From Cytospora piceicola (taxonomy: Eukaryota > Ascomycota > Sordariomycetes > Diaporthales > Cytosporaceae), in assembly GCA_023375675.1 (NCBI GenBank), contig JALQBC010000001.1, forward strand, positions 806,001 through 870,000: a DNA stretch of 64,000 nt. The letters run 5' to 3'. Of this stretch, positions 22,986 to 33,083 are shown in pieces (within the stretch, counting starts at the first letter, position 1; every line of letters begins with the position of its first letter). Both the position numbers and the translations under genes were made by a program. Under the pieces are notes generated by a model, which was not told where the DNA came from, did not search any database, and saw nothing but the letters and a program-made list of their open reading frames with translations.

Positions 22986-25748
22986 TTACTCTCGCATGAT
23001 ACCTGTGTAGGCTTTTCGTCGCTCACACTCCTCATCGTACCTTTGCTTGTACCATTCAAGCTCCCACTCAATGTAATCGAGTTTCAGGGCGAGCTTGGCT
23101 CCAATTCCCTCCATTGTGGACGTGTTGGCTAACGCCTGGGCCTCCACATCCGTAATTGGTGCCCTCTCGTCCTCGATTTTGCGACCGAGCTGGGACCTGA
23201 CGTGATCCAAGAACTTCTCGACCTTCTGCTGATACTCCGTCGCGTGCGAACAAGCGGTCTCGAGCTGCTGTAGCCTCTGACCCAGCACCTCAACCATCTT
23301 GCGAAGCTCGACGTTGTCTGTCTTCACGGCCAGGGCTTCCTGGTTTCCTTCCTGTGCTTCCCGGAGGCTTTGTGTTTGCCTCTCTGTCTGCTCCTCGAGC
23401 TCGCGCATCTTTGTCTCGAGCTCGGAGATCCTCCGGACTGATGCATCCTGGATTCCCACGCGGACTTGTCCCGCGCCGATGAGCTCTTCCTCCAGCCGGC
23501 GCGTTTCTGCCTCGAGCTCGAGGACCTTCTTTCTTGCTGCATTGAAGTCTTCTGTGCGGACTTGTTCCACACTGGCCTTGTGACGGAGTTCTGAGAGCTC
23601 TTTGTTCAGAGCATCGATATGTGCCTTCTGCTCGTTCAAAGCTGCTTCTTGGTTGAGGGACATGGTATTGATTGCCACGATCCGGTCTCTGGCTTCACGG
23701 AGTTGGGCTTGAAGTCTTGTCTCCTCCTGTCCCTTCCCATCGAGAGCAAGGCTCTGTGTCCTGGCTGTGGCCTCAAGTGCCTCTATGTCTTTGGTGTATT
23801 TTTCTCTCTCCTGCAGACGGATTGCAGCCTCGTCGCGGTTCGTAATCTTGAGTGCCTCTATCTTGGCCTCGAGGTTACGAGCATGGTTCTCAAGCCATTT
23901 TATCGCCTTTGTGTCGGCGTTGAGATCAAGGTTCAACTTGTCGACTTCGGTCTTGAGTGCCTCCGTGTCATCGAGAGCAAGACTCAACTTGTTGACTTTG
24001 GCCTCAAGTGTCTCCGTATGTTTTGTATGTCTTGCTCTCTCGTTTTGAAGGGCCGCCTCATACTTTCCGTTCGCTGTAGTGAGTGATTCTATCTTGACAG
24101 CAAGGTTTTTGAACTGGCTTTGCAGCCTTGTCTCCTCCTCTTTCTTGGCTGTGAGGGCAAGGCGCAAGGCGTCGACTTCACCCTTGAACTGCGTCGCCTC
24201 CTCAGATCGCTTCAACATAACTGCAGCTGCCTCGTCGCGAGATAAACGAAGCTTCTTGATCTGGTCTTCAAGAAGTCGACGCTCCTCCTCGTGCTTTGCT
24301 TTCTCTTCCTGGAGAGCGGTTTTGCTGCTTTCTACTGCCGTGTCCCCCCTTTTCTTGAGTAAGTCGATCTTGGTGTCTGCACCACGCAGTAAGTCCCGGA
24401 GCTCTTCAATCTCCTTGGCTCGTTTCTCCAGCTTGATGTTCAGAACCGAAATGCTTGTCTGGAACGTGGCAGTCTCAAATCGACGCTTTGCACAGTCGAC
24501 ATCTTGTAGCCGAGAGATCTCGGCCTGCAGCACTGTGATCTTCTCGTTTGACTCCTTTTCCTTCATATCCCTCTCTTCTTTGGTTTCGACGAGGGCGGTT
24601 GTGATCCTACTGATCTGATCCTGCATGGTTTTCTTGGTGGCAACCTCCACGCTGAGCTGCTTGTTCTCGTCTTGCAGCTGTGAGATATCATTCTCGGCGA
24701 TGGTAACTTTCTCCTTGAGTGTCTTATTCTCTTGAAGAAGACTCGAGGTGGCATTCTCCAGCTTGGCTTCTGCTTCTCGACGTTGGACATCAAACCTGGT
24801 TGCCCAGTTCATGTTCTCTCTCTCCACGGCGGAGGCAATATCTTTCTCGCACTGTTTCGAAGAACTGGTTCGGTCCGTATCCGACTTTTGCTCTTCCATA
24901 GACCCCCTCAAACCGGCCAAATCTCTCATGGCTAGGTCCTTTCTGCTCCCCACCGGCACCCCTTGAGCGCTCAGACTGCAGTCTTCATCCAGACACCCAT
25001 CCCTCACCTTAATCGACTTATCAGTTGCCCTGATAAGCTTTCTGTCCTGAGCAGCGATGATCACTTGATCATCCATCCTCTTGGGAAGAGGGGCCCGTAA
25101 CTGCTTTATCTCCTTCTGAAGCTGGTCGATTTGACTGTCCCGATGGAGCAGCTGTTGTTTGTACTGCTTAACCCTTTCGTTAAGATCTATAGCTTCCATT
25201 CTCACCCGCATCAATAAGAGTTGTTGCCCCTGTTCTCCTGAAGTGGCCGCTTGTTTACGGACCCTCTCATGGTACTCGTCCCTCTCCTTCTCGAGCTCAA
25301 CGATGCGATTCCTCATTGACTGGGCCTCATCCTCAGGGTTTCCAGCTCCATGTTGGCCGACTTTGTCGCCGGCCTGAGGAGGGGACCGGGGTGGTTGTAC
25401 GGGGATGCCGACAGGAACGGCTGCGTCGTCGGCGCCATCATCTTCAGAATCAAGCCACTTCTTGCTGTGGAGGAACTTCCGCAGCGGCCTAGCCTTAGGA
25501 GACGTGACTCCGACGATGTCACTATGAATCCTTGGTATGGGGGTTTCGAGCCTCGGGCCGTCCACAGCGGCGAGGTTGGACCGAGATTTGAGGCGGGTAG
25601 ATTTCCTCGTCCTCTTTCTGGGTTCTTTTTCATTTGCATTGCTGTTGCAGCTATCTTGTCTCTGTCTCTTCCCGGTCTGGGCTGCATCAGGTTCGCTGAT
25701 TGTGGCTGGGGATGTGGAGGGACCGGCTATAGTAATGTTCGAGTCCAT
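22986..25748 (-). CDS. Long coiled-coil protein (5' end unresolved)
   Basis: The minus-strand frame is open from 25856 to the stop at 22986. The first ATG inside it is at 25748, giving at least 920 residues. Upstream of that ATG the frame still looks coding: it carries SVIDLTGEDDS, a classic SUMO-interacting-type motif (hydrophobic VIDL followed by acidic residues). I therefore think the real start lies in upstream exons. Next come a basic KRQRQ / RKRTRKSTRLKSRS stretch that looks like a nuclear signal and a serine/proline-rich part. From about residue 140 almost to the end there is heptad-rich coiled coil (LEKERDEYHERV, LQKEIKQLRAP, LEAKVNKLSLALDD and many more). No motor, kinase or ring domain is seen. 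It may be a nuclear or chromatin-linked scaffold (inference). Confidence 0.72.
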   Translation of the reverse strand: MDSNITIAGPSTSPATISEPDAAQTGKRQRQDSCNSNANEKEPRKRTRKSTRLKSRSNLAAVDGPRLETPIPRIHSDIVGVTSPKARPLRKFLHSKKWLDSEDDGADDAAVPVGIPVQPPRSPPQAGDKVGQHGAGNPEDEAQSMRNRIVELEKERDEYHERVRKQAATSGEQGQQLLLMRVRMEAIDLNERVKQYKQQLLHRDSQIDQLQKEIKQLRAPLPKRMDDQVIIAAQDRKLIRATDKSIKVRDGCLDEDCSLSAQGVPVGSRKDLAMRDLAGLRGSMEEQKSDTDRTSSSKQCEKDIASAVERENMNWATRFDVQRREAEAKLENATSSLLQENKTLKEKVTIAENDISQLQDENKQLSVEVATKKTMQDQISRITTALVETKEERDMKEKESNEKITVLQAEISRLQDVDCAKRRFETATFQTSISVLNIKLEKRAKEIEELRDLLRGADTKIDLLKKRGDTAVESSKTALQEEKAKHEEERRLLEDQIKKLRLSRDEAAAVMLKRSEEATQFKGEVDALRLALTAKKEEETRLQSQFKNLAVKIESLTTANGKYEAALQNERARHTKHTETLEAKVNKLSLALDDTEALKTEVDKLNLDLNADTKAIKWLENHARNLEAKIEALKITNRDEAAIRLQEREKYTKDIEALEATARTQSLALDGKGQEETRLQAQLREARDRIVAINTMSLNQEAALNEQKAHIDALNKELSELRHKASVEQVRTEDFNAARKKVLELEAETRRLEEELIGAGQVRVGIQDASVRRISELETKMRELEEQTERQTQSLREAQEGNQEALAVKTDNVELRKMVEVLGQRLQQLETACSHATEYQQKVEKFLDHVRSQLGRKIEDERAPITDVEAQALANTSTMEGIGAKLALKLDYIEWELEWYKQRYDEECERRKAYTGIMRE

Positions 25749-26070
25749 TGGGTTTGGACTGTCATCCTCGCCGGTCAAGTCGATAACGGAGGGGGCTCTG
25801 AAATACGGATAAGAGATGGAAGGCTGCCCTGTTTGCTGCTGACTCTCAAGAACCAATATCAGCCATTATCCAAAGCTTGATAGGTAAGGGTGGCAGCCCC
25901 GGTGTGAAGGTTTTCCGGGCATAAGGATAGATGCGACGCTATGGAATATGCGACATGAAACATATAGCTCGGAACAAATAATGGCAAGTTGAGTGAGGAA
26001 ATAGAGGTACAGCAAGCTCCCAGGGCGTTGCATGTAGGTACTGCAAAGAGTGAAGAGATTGCGAACCAAC

Positions 26071-26322
26071 CTCTGATTGTCGCTGTTCTCCCATGGGGAT
26101 CCTTCTCTCGCTACTGTCAAATATTTGGGGAGAGATAGCACTCCTGGGAGGTTCGATGACCCCACTAGTCTTCGTCACTGCTGCTAACATACTCCAGATC
26201 AAAGTAGTGTCCCACAAGGGGGTCAAAATCGGATACAGGCCAAAGTATGTGAGTCGTCATAAGAGCCTTGGATAGTTGTTTGATTCTGTCGCGCCCGCCG
26301 TTCCTTTGGACGTCCCGGATGT
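26071..26322 (-). other. Candidate upstream exons of the coiled-coil gene
   Basis: Two coding-looking segments on the minus strand, 26193-26322 (IRDVQRNGGRDRIKQL... to YFDLE) and 26071-26143 (SAISPQIFDSSERRIP). They are joined in frame by a plausible 49-base intron with a gtatgt donor and a cccag acceptor. A further intron of about 220 bases ending near 25848 would connect them to the open frame of the coiled-coil gene. The donor of that last intron is weak and no start codon is assigned. This is a hypothesis only. Confidence 0.33.
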
Positions 26323-28882
26323 CTGTTTGTGAGTGTGTTTTTCCTGAGTTACAGAGATTGGATATCGAGGAGAAAATTAGACAAACTTTGTGACTTGGCA
26401 CCTGGGCCAACAGCAGACTGATAAAAGCGGCTAACACAGGACCAACACGCAGAGATAACCTGGAGTAGATGCGCGGGTGTCCAATAATTGAGCTCTGTTT
26501 GTTCTGGGCTCCTTTACAGAAGTGACCAACCACATCAAAGTGCACATAACATGCACTCATACTGGGGTGTTTGTGTGAATCGTCATCGATATACCCTGCA
26601 ATTCTACAGAGCTGAATCATAACCGAGCCCCGCATTAATTGTACCAGAGACTAACTGCAAACATACATATTCGTGGACAGTTGGTTGATAGATGGATAGA
26701 TAGGAGGAGAAAGTGATAACCGATTTACGAAGTAAATCGCTGGCCTCCGGAAGTTTGACTATTCATTCTTGCCTTTAAGAGTCTAGACCTCCGGGCTGAC
26801 CTTGACAATCGGCGGTAGCTCGATGCAGCATTAGCTATACTGTCAGCAATTATATTAAGATTGAACTATGAAACCTTGCTTGCATGTCCTCCCTGGCTAG
26901 CACTAGAGAGACAGAACACTACAATGAAGTCCCCTTGTCAGGTTCGTAGAAGGTTCGCCATCCATGGACGGTCGTGCCAAGACTACCTACTTCTGAGGTC
27001 TGGTAAATCTTTCTACTCGCATCTGTATGAATGGATCTACTTGCTGTCCTAGTCTTGTTACCCTATTGTAAGGAGGTCAGTTTGTAAAGTTCATATTCAA
27101 CTGTGTTATATGCACCAAGTTGCCTATAATGATTCTCGAACTGATTAAGTTTATAGGTCATCAACTGTATGAACGCAAGTATTGCCGTAACCAAGAACAA
27201 TGCCGATCAACCAATGCTTTAGGTAAGAGAGACGGCACCAAGTACAGTTGTATAGAAGCTGTGAGAAGCGGTACTGAACAGAGACCCTAGTCAATACAGT
27301 CGAATTTTATGTTTTATTTCCCGGCGACCTGCAGTCCCTATGTAGTCTCCCGGAACGGGGGGGGGGGGGACAGATGGGCTGTACGAATACGAGTTGGAGC
27401 ACAGTTTGTCTGCACTGGTCCATCAACATTCTCATCTCCGATGGCCAGTTTGAATGGGGTTCGCATCCATCTGGAAATCGACGCACGCAACGATCAAAAG
27501 CAAAACTCATACAGTACAAAAGGTCAGCACAATTGCACAGTGTTCTCCTCGCATGTACAAGCCTCTGTCCATGTGCATGTAATGCAAGCGACTCATCCAC
27601 TCCGCCAAACGGAACGGACCGGATAGGATTCGAAACAATGGTGAGCAGCCATCGGCTGGTTGCATGTACACGTTGGCAGCGCAGGGATTGTAAACGTTCC
27701 GGGGGTCAATTAATTAATACTCTCGCCAGGTGACCGGGGGGGGGGGGAAACCATTGCCACCATTTCTAGTTACAGGCATTCCAGATGTCCAGGTCTTCCA
27801 AGGTTTTTGAAATGATCAGAGTCCGTAAGGCTGACGACGCACATTGTCTGCAAAAAATCAAATCAAATAGATAATTCTATTTGTGGTCGGAAAGGACCAT
27901 TCGTACCCTTCTCATAAGTTATTACATCGCAAGTCAGGGTAGTCCCTAATGGCCGATGAGCACTCACTCAAATAGGTAAACAAGTTAAACAGCGGACAGA
28001 TCCAACGTTTCTTTTCACGAGCGGAAATTACCACAGGCAGTAGGATTAGTGCTACGATGCCCAGAAATCCAGGTCACGGAGAACGACCCGATTGGGAACC
28101 GGACCAATGGTTTTCAGGATATGTAAGCAACGTTAGCAAGGCAATCATACTGTGAAAAGCACAACGGCTGCACAGCACACCGCCGAATCGTAGCAGTTGT
28201 TTATATTCTAAGTATCCCAGACGTTCTCGCATCAATGTTTTGCTCTAACCCCACTCTCTACGGGGGACCGAAGGCCTCGAGTATTACTACAGACCTGCAC
28301 TACATCCAAGCCTCAAGGTTGTTGATATCTATGTTCATTTGATACCATGCAACAATTTCAATATGGAGCCCGGGCAGTGTATAAATGCATCGGGGCATAG
28401 GCACTCAGTCCGACTCGCTAGTAGCACATGGTGGCCTGGATGAGTAACTTCGTGACTGCATTGAGAAATCCAGGTCTTAATCACGGAAATAAGAGCAAGC
28501 CATACAAGTTTTCTGGTCACTTGTTTCAAGGGAATAGGGGCCAGATATGTGATCGTTGAGCCCCTTCCCAAGCCACCCCGCCCCATGGAAAATCTGCGGA
28601 GTTCTCGCTGCAACATTAGCCAAACTACCGGTATCCCGTTTATCCGTAGCTGGTGGCGCTCGCTCGTTTTCAAATGTGCCGAGAAGTTTCGGAACTTCGA
28701 GTGTGACAATATCGAGCCAAGCCTCATCAAAGCGCCCATGATGAGGCGAGGTGAACAGGATGGCGGACGATGATCATCCGTATATATATCCCCGCAGTCT
28801 TGCTAGTATGTATGCAGTCATAACCTGCTTTTACATGATAGCAGAAGGTTCCCAGTGATATAGCCAGGATCCAGTTGTAAAA
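26323..28882. other. Gene-poor intergenic region
   Basis: About 2.5 kb without a convincing gene on either strand. It contains two G-homopolymer runs (27357-27369 and 27737-27747). Short open frames present have no recognisable domain and no splice partners. Confidence 0.5.
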
Positions 28883-30207
28883 ATGAAGCGACCTGAGATC
28901 ACAAGCTCATGCCGATTATTGCTTTGGCTCACCAACATAGCTGGTGCAGCCCTTACCGGATCAGCAACTCTTAATACCTTCTCAACACTCATGTACGAAT
29001 TCTTGCTCATGATAATCTTCGGTCCCCACTGACTTCAAGTTCGACAGTGTGTTCGGGGACTCATATACAGACGATGGACCTGAATATTACACCCCAGAAC
29101 CGAGCGAAGATCTGGTACGCAACCCATTTACCATGGGAGTTTTTTTTTTTTATAGTTTTTTTTACACCTATGAAAAGAAGAAATCACTACTAATATTTTA
29201 CCAGTCTAATGACACGACAACAGGAGGCCGCATCTGGACCGAGTACGTGCAGCAGTATACAGGAATCCACCTCTACGATTACGCTGTCTCTGGCGCCGTT
29301 TGCAACACATATTTTTCTCCGTCGTCGCGAAACGGTATCAAGCAAGACCAACTCCCATATTTCCTAAATGACACCGAATATGTTGGAAACGGCTCACTTA
29401 TTAACCCGGAAGATGAGACAATATAGTAAGTCATGCTATGGGAGTGAATCAGCGAAGCCATGAAATACCCATGATTGCTAAATGGACTATACGCATAACT
29501 AGTGCCATCTGGATTGGAACGAACGACCTAGGCCCTGCGGCATTCTTCACAGATAGCCGGCTCAACCTAACCATCCTGGACTATATAGACTGCGTCTACG
29601 AACAACTCGATACTCTCCACGAAGCAGGAGCGCGAAACTTTGTGCTTCTCAACCTTGCACCGCTGAACTACGCTCCTATGTATGCGTTGCCTGAAAACGG
29701 TGGGACTGTCGGCAGCCATTTCTGGGAAGATGAGGCAAATTATAATACCAACGCCACACAAGTTAGCGAGAAGATGCGCCAGTACGTCGCCCTTGTCAAC
29801 AGTATATACAATTATCGTACGGCGGATGAAGTGCAGATCTCGGACCGTTACCCGGGCAGCTCCTTCACCATCTTTGACATCCACTCATTGGTAAGAACAA
29901 GCCGCCTTGCAATCTTCATTAAAGGTGTAGACTTCCTTATTTTTCTGACATCGTTTTTTCTCCACAGATAAGTGATATGTGGAACAACCCCGAGGCTTAC
30001 CTCAACGGAACGGCGCCACTGAATGTAACTTCAACAATCAATGCCTGTGGTAGTGATTGCAGCAACTCTTCTGTCCGGGATAGCTACTTGTGGTATGATG
30101 CGCTTCATCCTTCTGAGCAGACAGACAGGATTATTGCTCAAGAATTCGTGAATATCGTGCAAGGGAACGGCACGTGGAGCAGGACTTGGACATCACCAAG
30201 TGTTTGA
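28883..30207 (+). CDS. GDSL/SGNH esterase, carbohydrate esterase family 16-like
   Basis: Five exons (28883-28992, 29048-29114, 29205-29425, 29503-29890, 29968-30207) encode 341 residues; the introns are 55, 90, 77 and 77 bases. The N-terminus has a basic start and a hydrophobic LLLWLTNIAGAALTG stretch, consistent with a signal peptide. The SGNH blocks are all present: the nucleophile block VFGDSYTD just after intron 1, the GTNDLG block in exon 4, and the catalytic acid/base block WYDALHPSEQ near the C-terminus. The order and spacing fit fungal CE16 acetylesterases, which remove acetyl groups from hemicellulose-derived oligosaccharides. Several NxS/T sites occur (NDT, NGS, NGT). A T-rich intron 2 contains a poly-T run. 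Confidence 0.88.
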
Positions 30208-30800
30208 ATGAGAGAGAAAAGTAGCTCTGGAGAAAACGCGGAAGGGATCCGACGTCCACATGTCGGATTGAACCATAGCTAAGATATCCATTCTATACTA
30301 AGGCTTGATTGACTAAAGATATGCACGCTTCTTCGTCTTTCGCATTTAGTAATAAGTTATTCGTAGCTTAAATGGCACAACCATGTATATATATGCATAG
30401 TAATTATGGGGATCCCTAGGTTGGGTGGGGGAGGGCAAAGGCCGCTTGTGCACTCCCCCACTCCTGAGTGACGATAACCCCAACCTTCAACCCCCTCCAA
30501 ACTATCTTGCACATCTGGAATGGGGGCGTCTGCTTCTTCGGATTATTATCCCCGCAGTCATAATCTACCGGCACGTCAACGCGGCACGAGGTTCCGGGAA
30601 TAATAAGTACTTACCAGGGGCAGTGTTACTACAGCACAAACTTGGAAGATGACGCGAGAACTCCGAGCCTTGGCGAGTTTGTTTATCTAATTACACCATT
30701 TCGCAAGGTGTTCCGGGGCATGTGGATGCTTGAAAGACGACACGGTTCAGAGAAATAGCAATTATTCTAGACAGTGTCCAGTGCCTTGGACGTTTCCATC
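30208..30800. other. Intergenic region between tandem genes
   Basis: 3' flank of the esterase and promoter of the FMN dehydrogenase. No other feature recognised. Confidence 0.5.
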
Positions 30801-32433
30801 ATGTTGCAAGGCTCGGAGGTCGCCCAGCACAAGTCTGCAGACTCATGTTGGATAGTGCTACACGGCAAAATATACGATGTCACCACGTTCCTAGACAAAC
30901 ACCCAGGAGGTCGAAACATCCTATTGAGGCAAGGCGGCGCCGTGAGTATTGAACCATGAACGCACACCCAGAAGCCAATGAAGACCCGCGAACTGACAAT
31001 CACACACAGGACGCTACATCCGAGTTCGACAAAGTCCACTCGATGGACATCGTGGAGAACTTACCAGAGGGCAGCTACAAGGGCGGCCTGGACCCATCAA
31101 CAGCCGAAGCCCTCAACGCGGCACCAAGCCCACCCGGAGCCACGCCCGACGCCAACAGCAAGGAAGTGAAGCCGCTCTCCCTCTGCGTCCGGGCCGACGA
31201 CTTCCAGCCCGAGGCGCAGAAGGTCCTCGACCGCCGGTCATGGGTCTACGCCTCCAGCAGCGCCAACGCCGGGCTCTCGCTCCGGGGCAACCTCGACTCC
31301 TGGTCCCAGGTCTCGTTCCGGCCCAGGGTGCTCCGCAGCGTGGCCGGCGTGTCTACCGAATCGTCCCTGCTGGGTCACCCCTCCGCCGTGCCGTTCTTCG
31401 TCAGCCCCATGGGCACAATGGGCATGTCGCACCCCAACGCGGAGCTCGAGCTCGTGAAGGGCCTGGTCCGCAAGGGTGTGCACGGGATTACGTCGACGGC
31501 GAGCACGAAGCCGCTGGAGGAGATCATAGAGACGCACGCGAGGGAGCTGAACGCGATGGGTGGGGAGGCTAACAATCCGTCGAGGTTGTTCTTTCAGCTT
31601 TATATCCCGGTCGACAGGGTGAAGGCGATCACTTTGATCCAGAAGGTGAAGACGGCAGGGTACAAGGGCCTGTTTATAACCGTCGACACGGCTGTGCTGG
31701 GTAAGAGGACGGAGGACAGGAGGAAGCAGGCGGAGGAGGCGCTGGCAGACGGCCTGGACCACAGCAGGGTGTTGGCCCCAGCCACGGAGGACGGCAACGA
31801 GAACACCTTCGCTCCGGCGGTGGGCGCGCGGCCTGTGCCTGGACAGTTGAGCCCCATGATCACTTGGGAGGACCTCAAGTGGATCAGGGAGGAATGGGCC
31901 GGCCCTATCGTCTTGAAGGGGATCCAGACTGCCGAGGATGCGAAACTTGCCGCAGAATACGGTTGCCAGGGCATACTGCTTAGCAATCACGGAGGAAGGC
32001 AACAGCACACCGCTCCGAACGCCCTGTCTACCCTCTTGGAGATCCGAACTTACTGCCCCGGGGTCCTTGAGAAGATAGAGGTGTACTTGGACGGTGGCTG
32101 CCGAGATGGAGCAGATGTGCTGAAGGCATTGGCGTTAGGAGCCACGGCTGTTGGGTTCGGCAGGCCTTTCTTCTACGCCATGGCGGCCTATGGTTCTCAA
32201 GGTGTTGAAAAGTGCATAGACAGTAAGTGGAGACTTCCCTCTTCTATCTCTGATGGGACAAGGCAAATGATATTGACTCCTCTGTTACAGTCCTGTCGGA
32301 AGAGATTGCAATAGGCATGGCGTTGCTGGGCGTGACCTCTGTTGATCAGCTGCGGCCGGAAATGGTCAACGCCAGTAAACTCCTGAACGACATTTGGAGA
32401 CCAGAGTTGCCTGCGAAATTGAGCCGTCTGTAG
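30801..32433 (+). CDS. Cytochrome b5-FMN-dependent L-2-hydroxyacid dehydrogenase (cytochrome b2-like)
   Basis: Three exons, 30801-30941, 31010-32222 and 32291-32433, encode 498 residues; both introns are 68 bases. Residues ~1-80 are a cytochrome b5 domain: CWIVLHGKIYDVT, the heme-ligating histidine in DKHPGGR and the second ligand in FDKVHS, which lies beyond intron 1. Then comes the FMN-dependent alpha-hydroxyacid dehydrogenase barrel: PFFVSPMGTMGMSHP, the STAS segment, ITVDTAVLGKR, the flavin lysine in PIVLKGI, the catalytic histidine in LSNHGGRQ and the DGGCRDGADVLKAL phosphate-binding end. Yeast Cyb2 oxidises L-lactate and passes electrons to cytochrome c in the intermembrane space. Here the cytochrome domain starts almost at the ATG with no mitochondrial presequence, so a cytosolic location or a missed upstream exon should be considered. 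Confidence 0.92.
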
Positions 32434-33083
32434 ATCAGATCTTGATAAGTAGCATGTAGACAACGGACTTGCCTTGGTGAGAGCTTAAATTATACATTAA
32501 CATACACGGGGGCCGACACTTTCCATACAACCATCTACCCAGCACTTCTCAGCCAGCTCTCCCAGAGCTACCGACCAGATGTCTACCTAGTCGCTTCCAA
32601 AAACACTGCTGTTGATGCGGAAAAGAGGGACCGTATGTGTTGCAAATACTATGATATTCCAGCCGGTACGGGGTGTTCGAGGAGCTCAAAGCATGGACAA
32701 CTATGGGCTCAGCTTATAATGAGACAAGCCTGGATACACTGGTCAACGAGCAATTCTTCGATTAAGTAAGTACTTCAGTATGTAACCTTTCCCGGTTCCT
32801 TTGGTCCCACGTTCGCGGCTGAGCTTTCGCCGTTCTCTAGAGTCTGATATCAAGAAACTCATACTTGTATCAAAAGGCCCTTCCAACATGAGAGTAACCG
32901 GCAATCAGTAGTAGATCCAAAATCCTTCTTGACGCTTGCACGATGTGCCCTGGAGAGCATCGCCGTGTCCTATCATAACAGCATGGAAGGCTTCAAAATC
33001 TAGCCATCGTTGATCTGGGCCATGTGGCTTGCAATCCATTCATTGCCTAGGCCTCCGAGAAAACCAGACTAGGAGCGTGGGGT
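32434..33083. other. Intergenic region with a possible gene remnant
   Basis: On the plus strand, about 32450-32765 translates to protein-like sequence in two frames (DTFHTTIYPALLSQL..., then after a frame change FEELKAWTTMGSAYNE... ending in a stop). I see no start codon or joining intron of acceptable length. Either a decayed gene or a poorly read exon; family not recognised. Confidence 0.35.

Noticed and set aside
31238..32008. 256-residue minus-strand frame inside the FMN dehydrogenase
   Set aside because: Antisense shadow of a GC-rich exon; no conserved motifs, while the plus strand encodes the whole enzyme.
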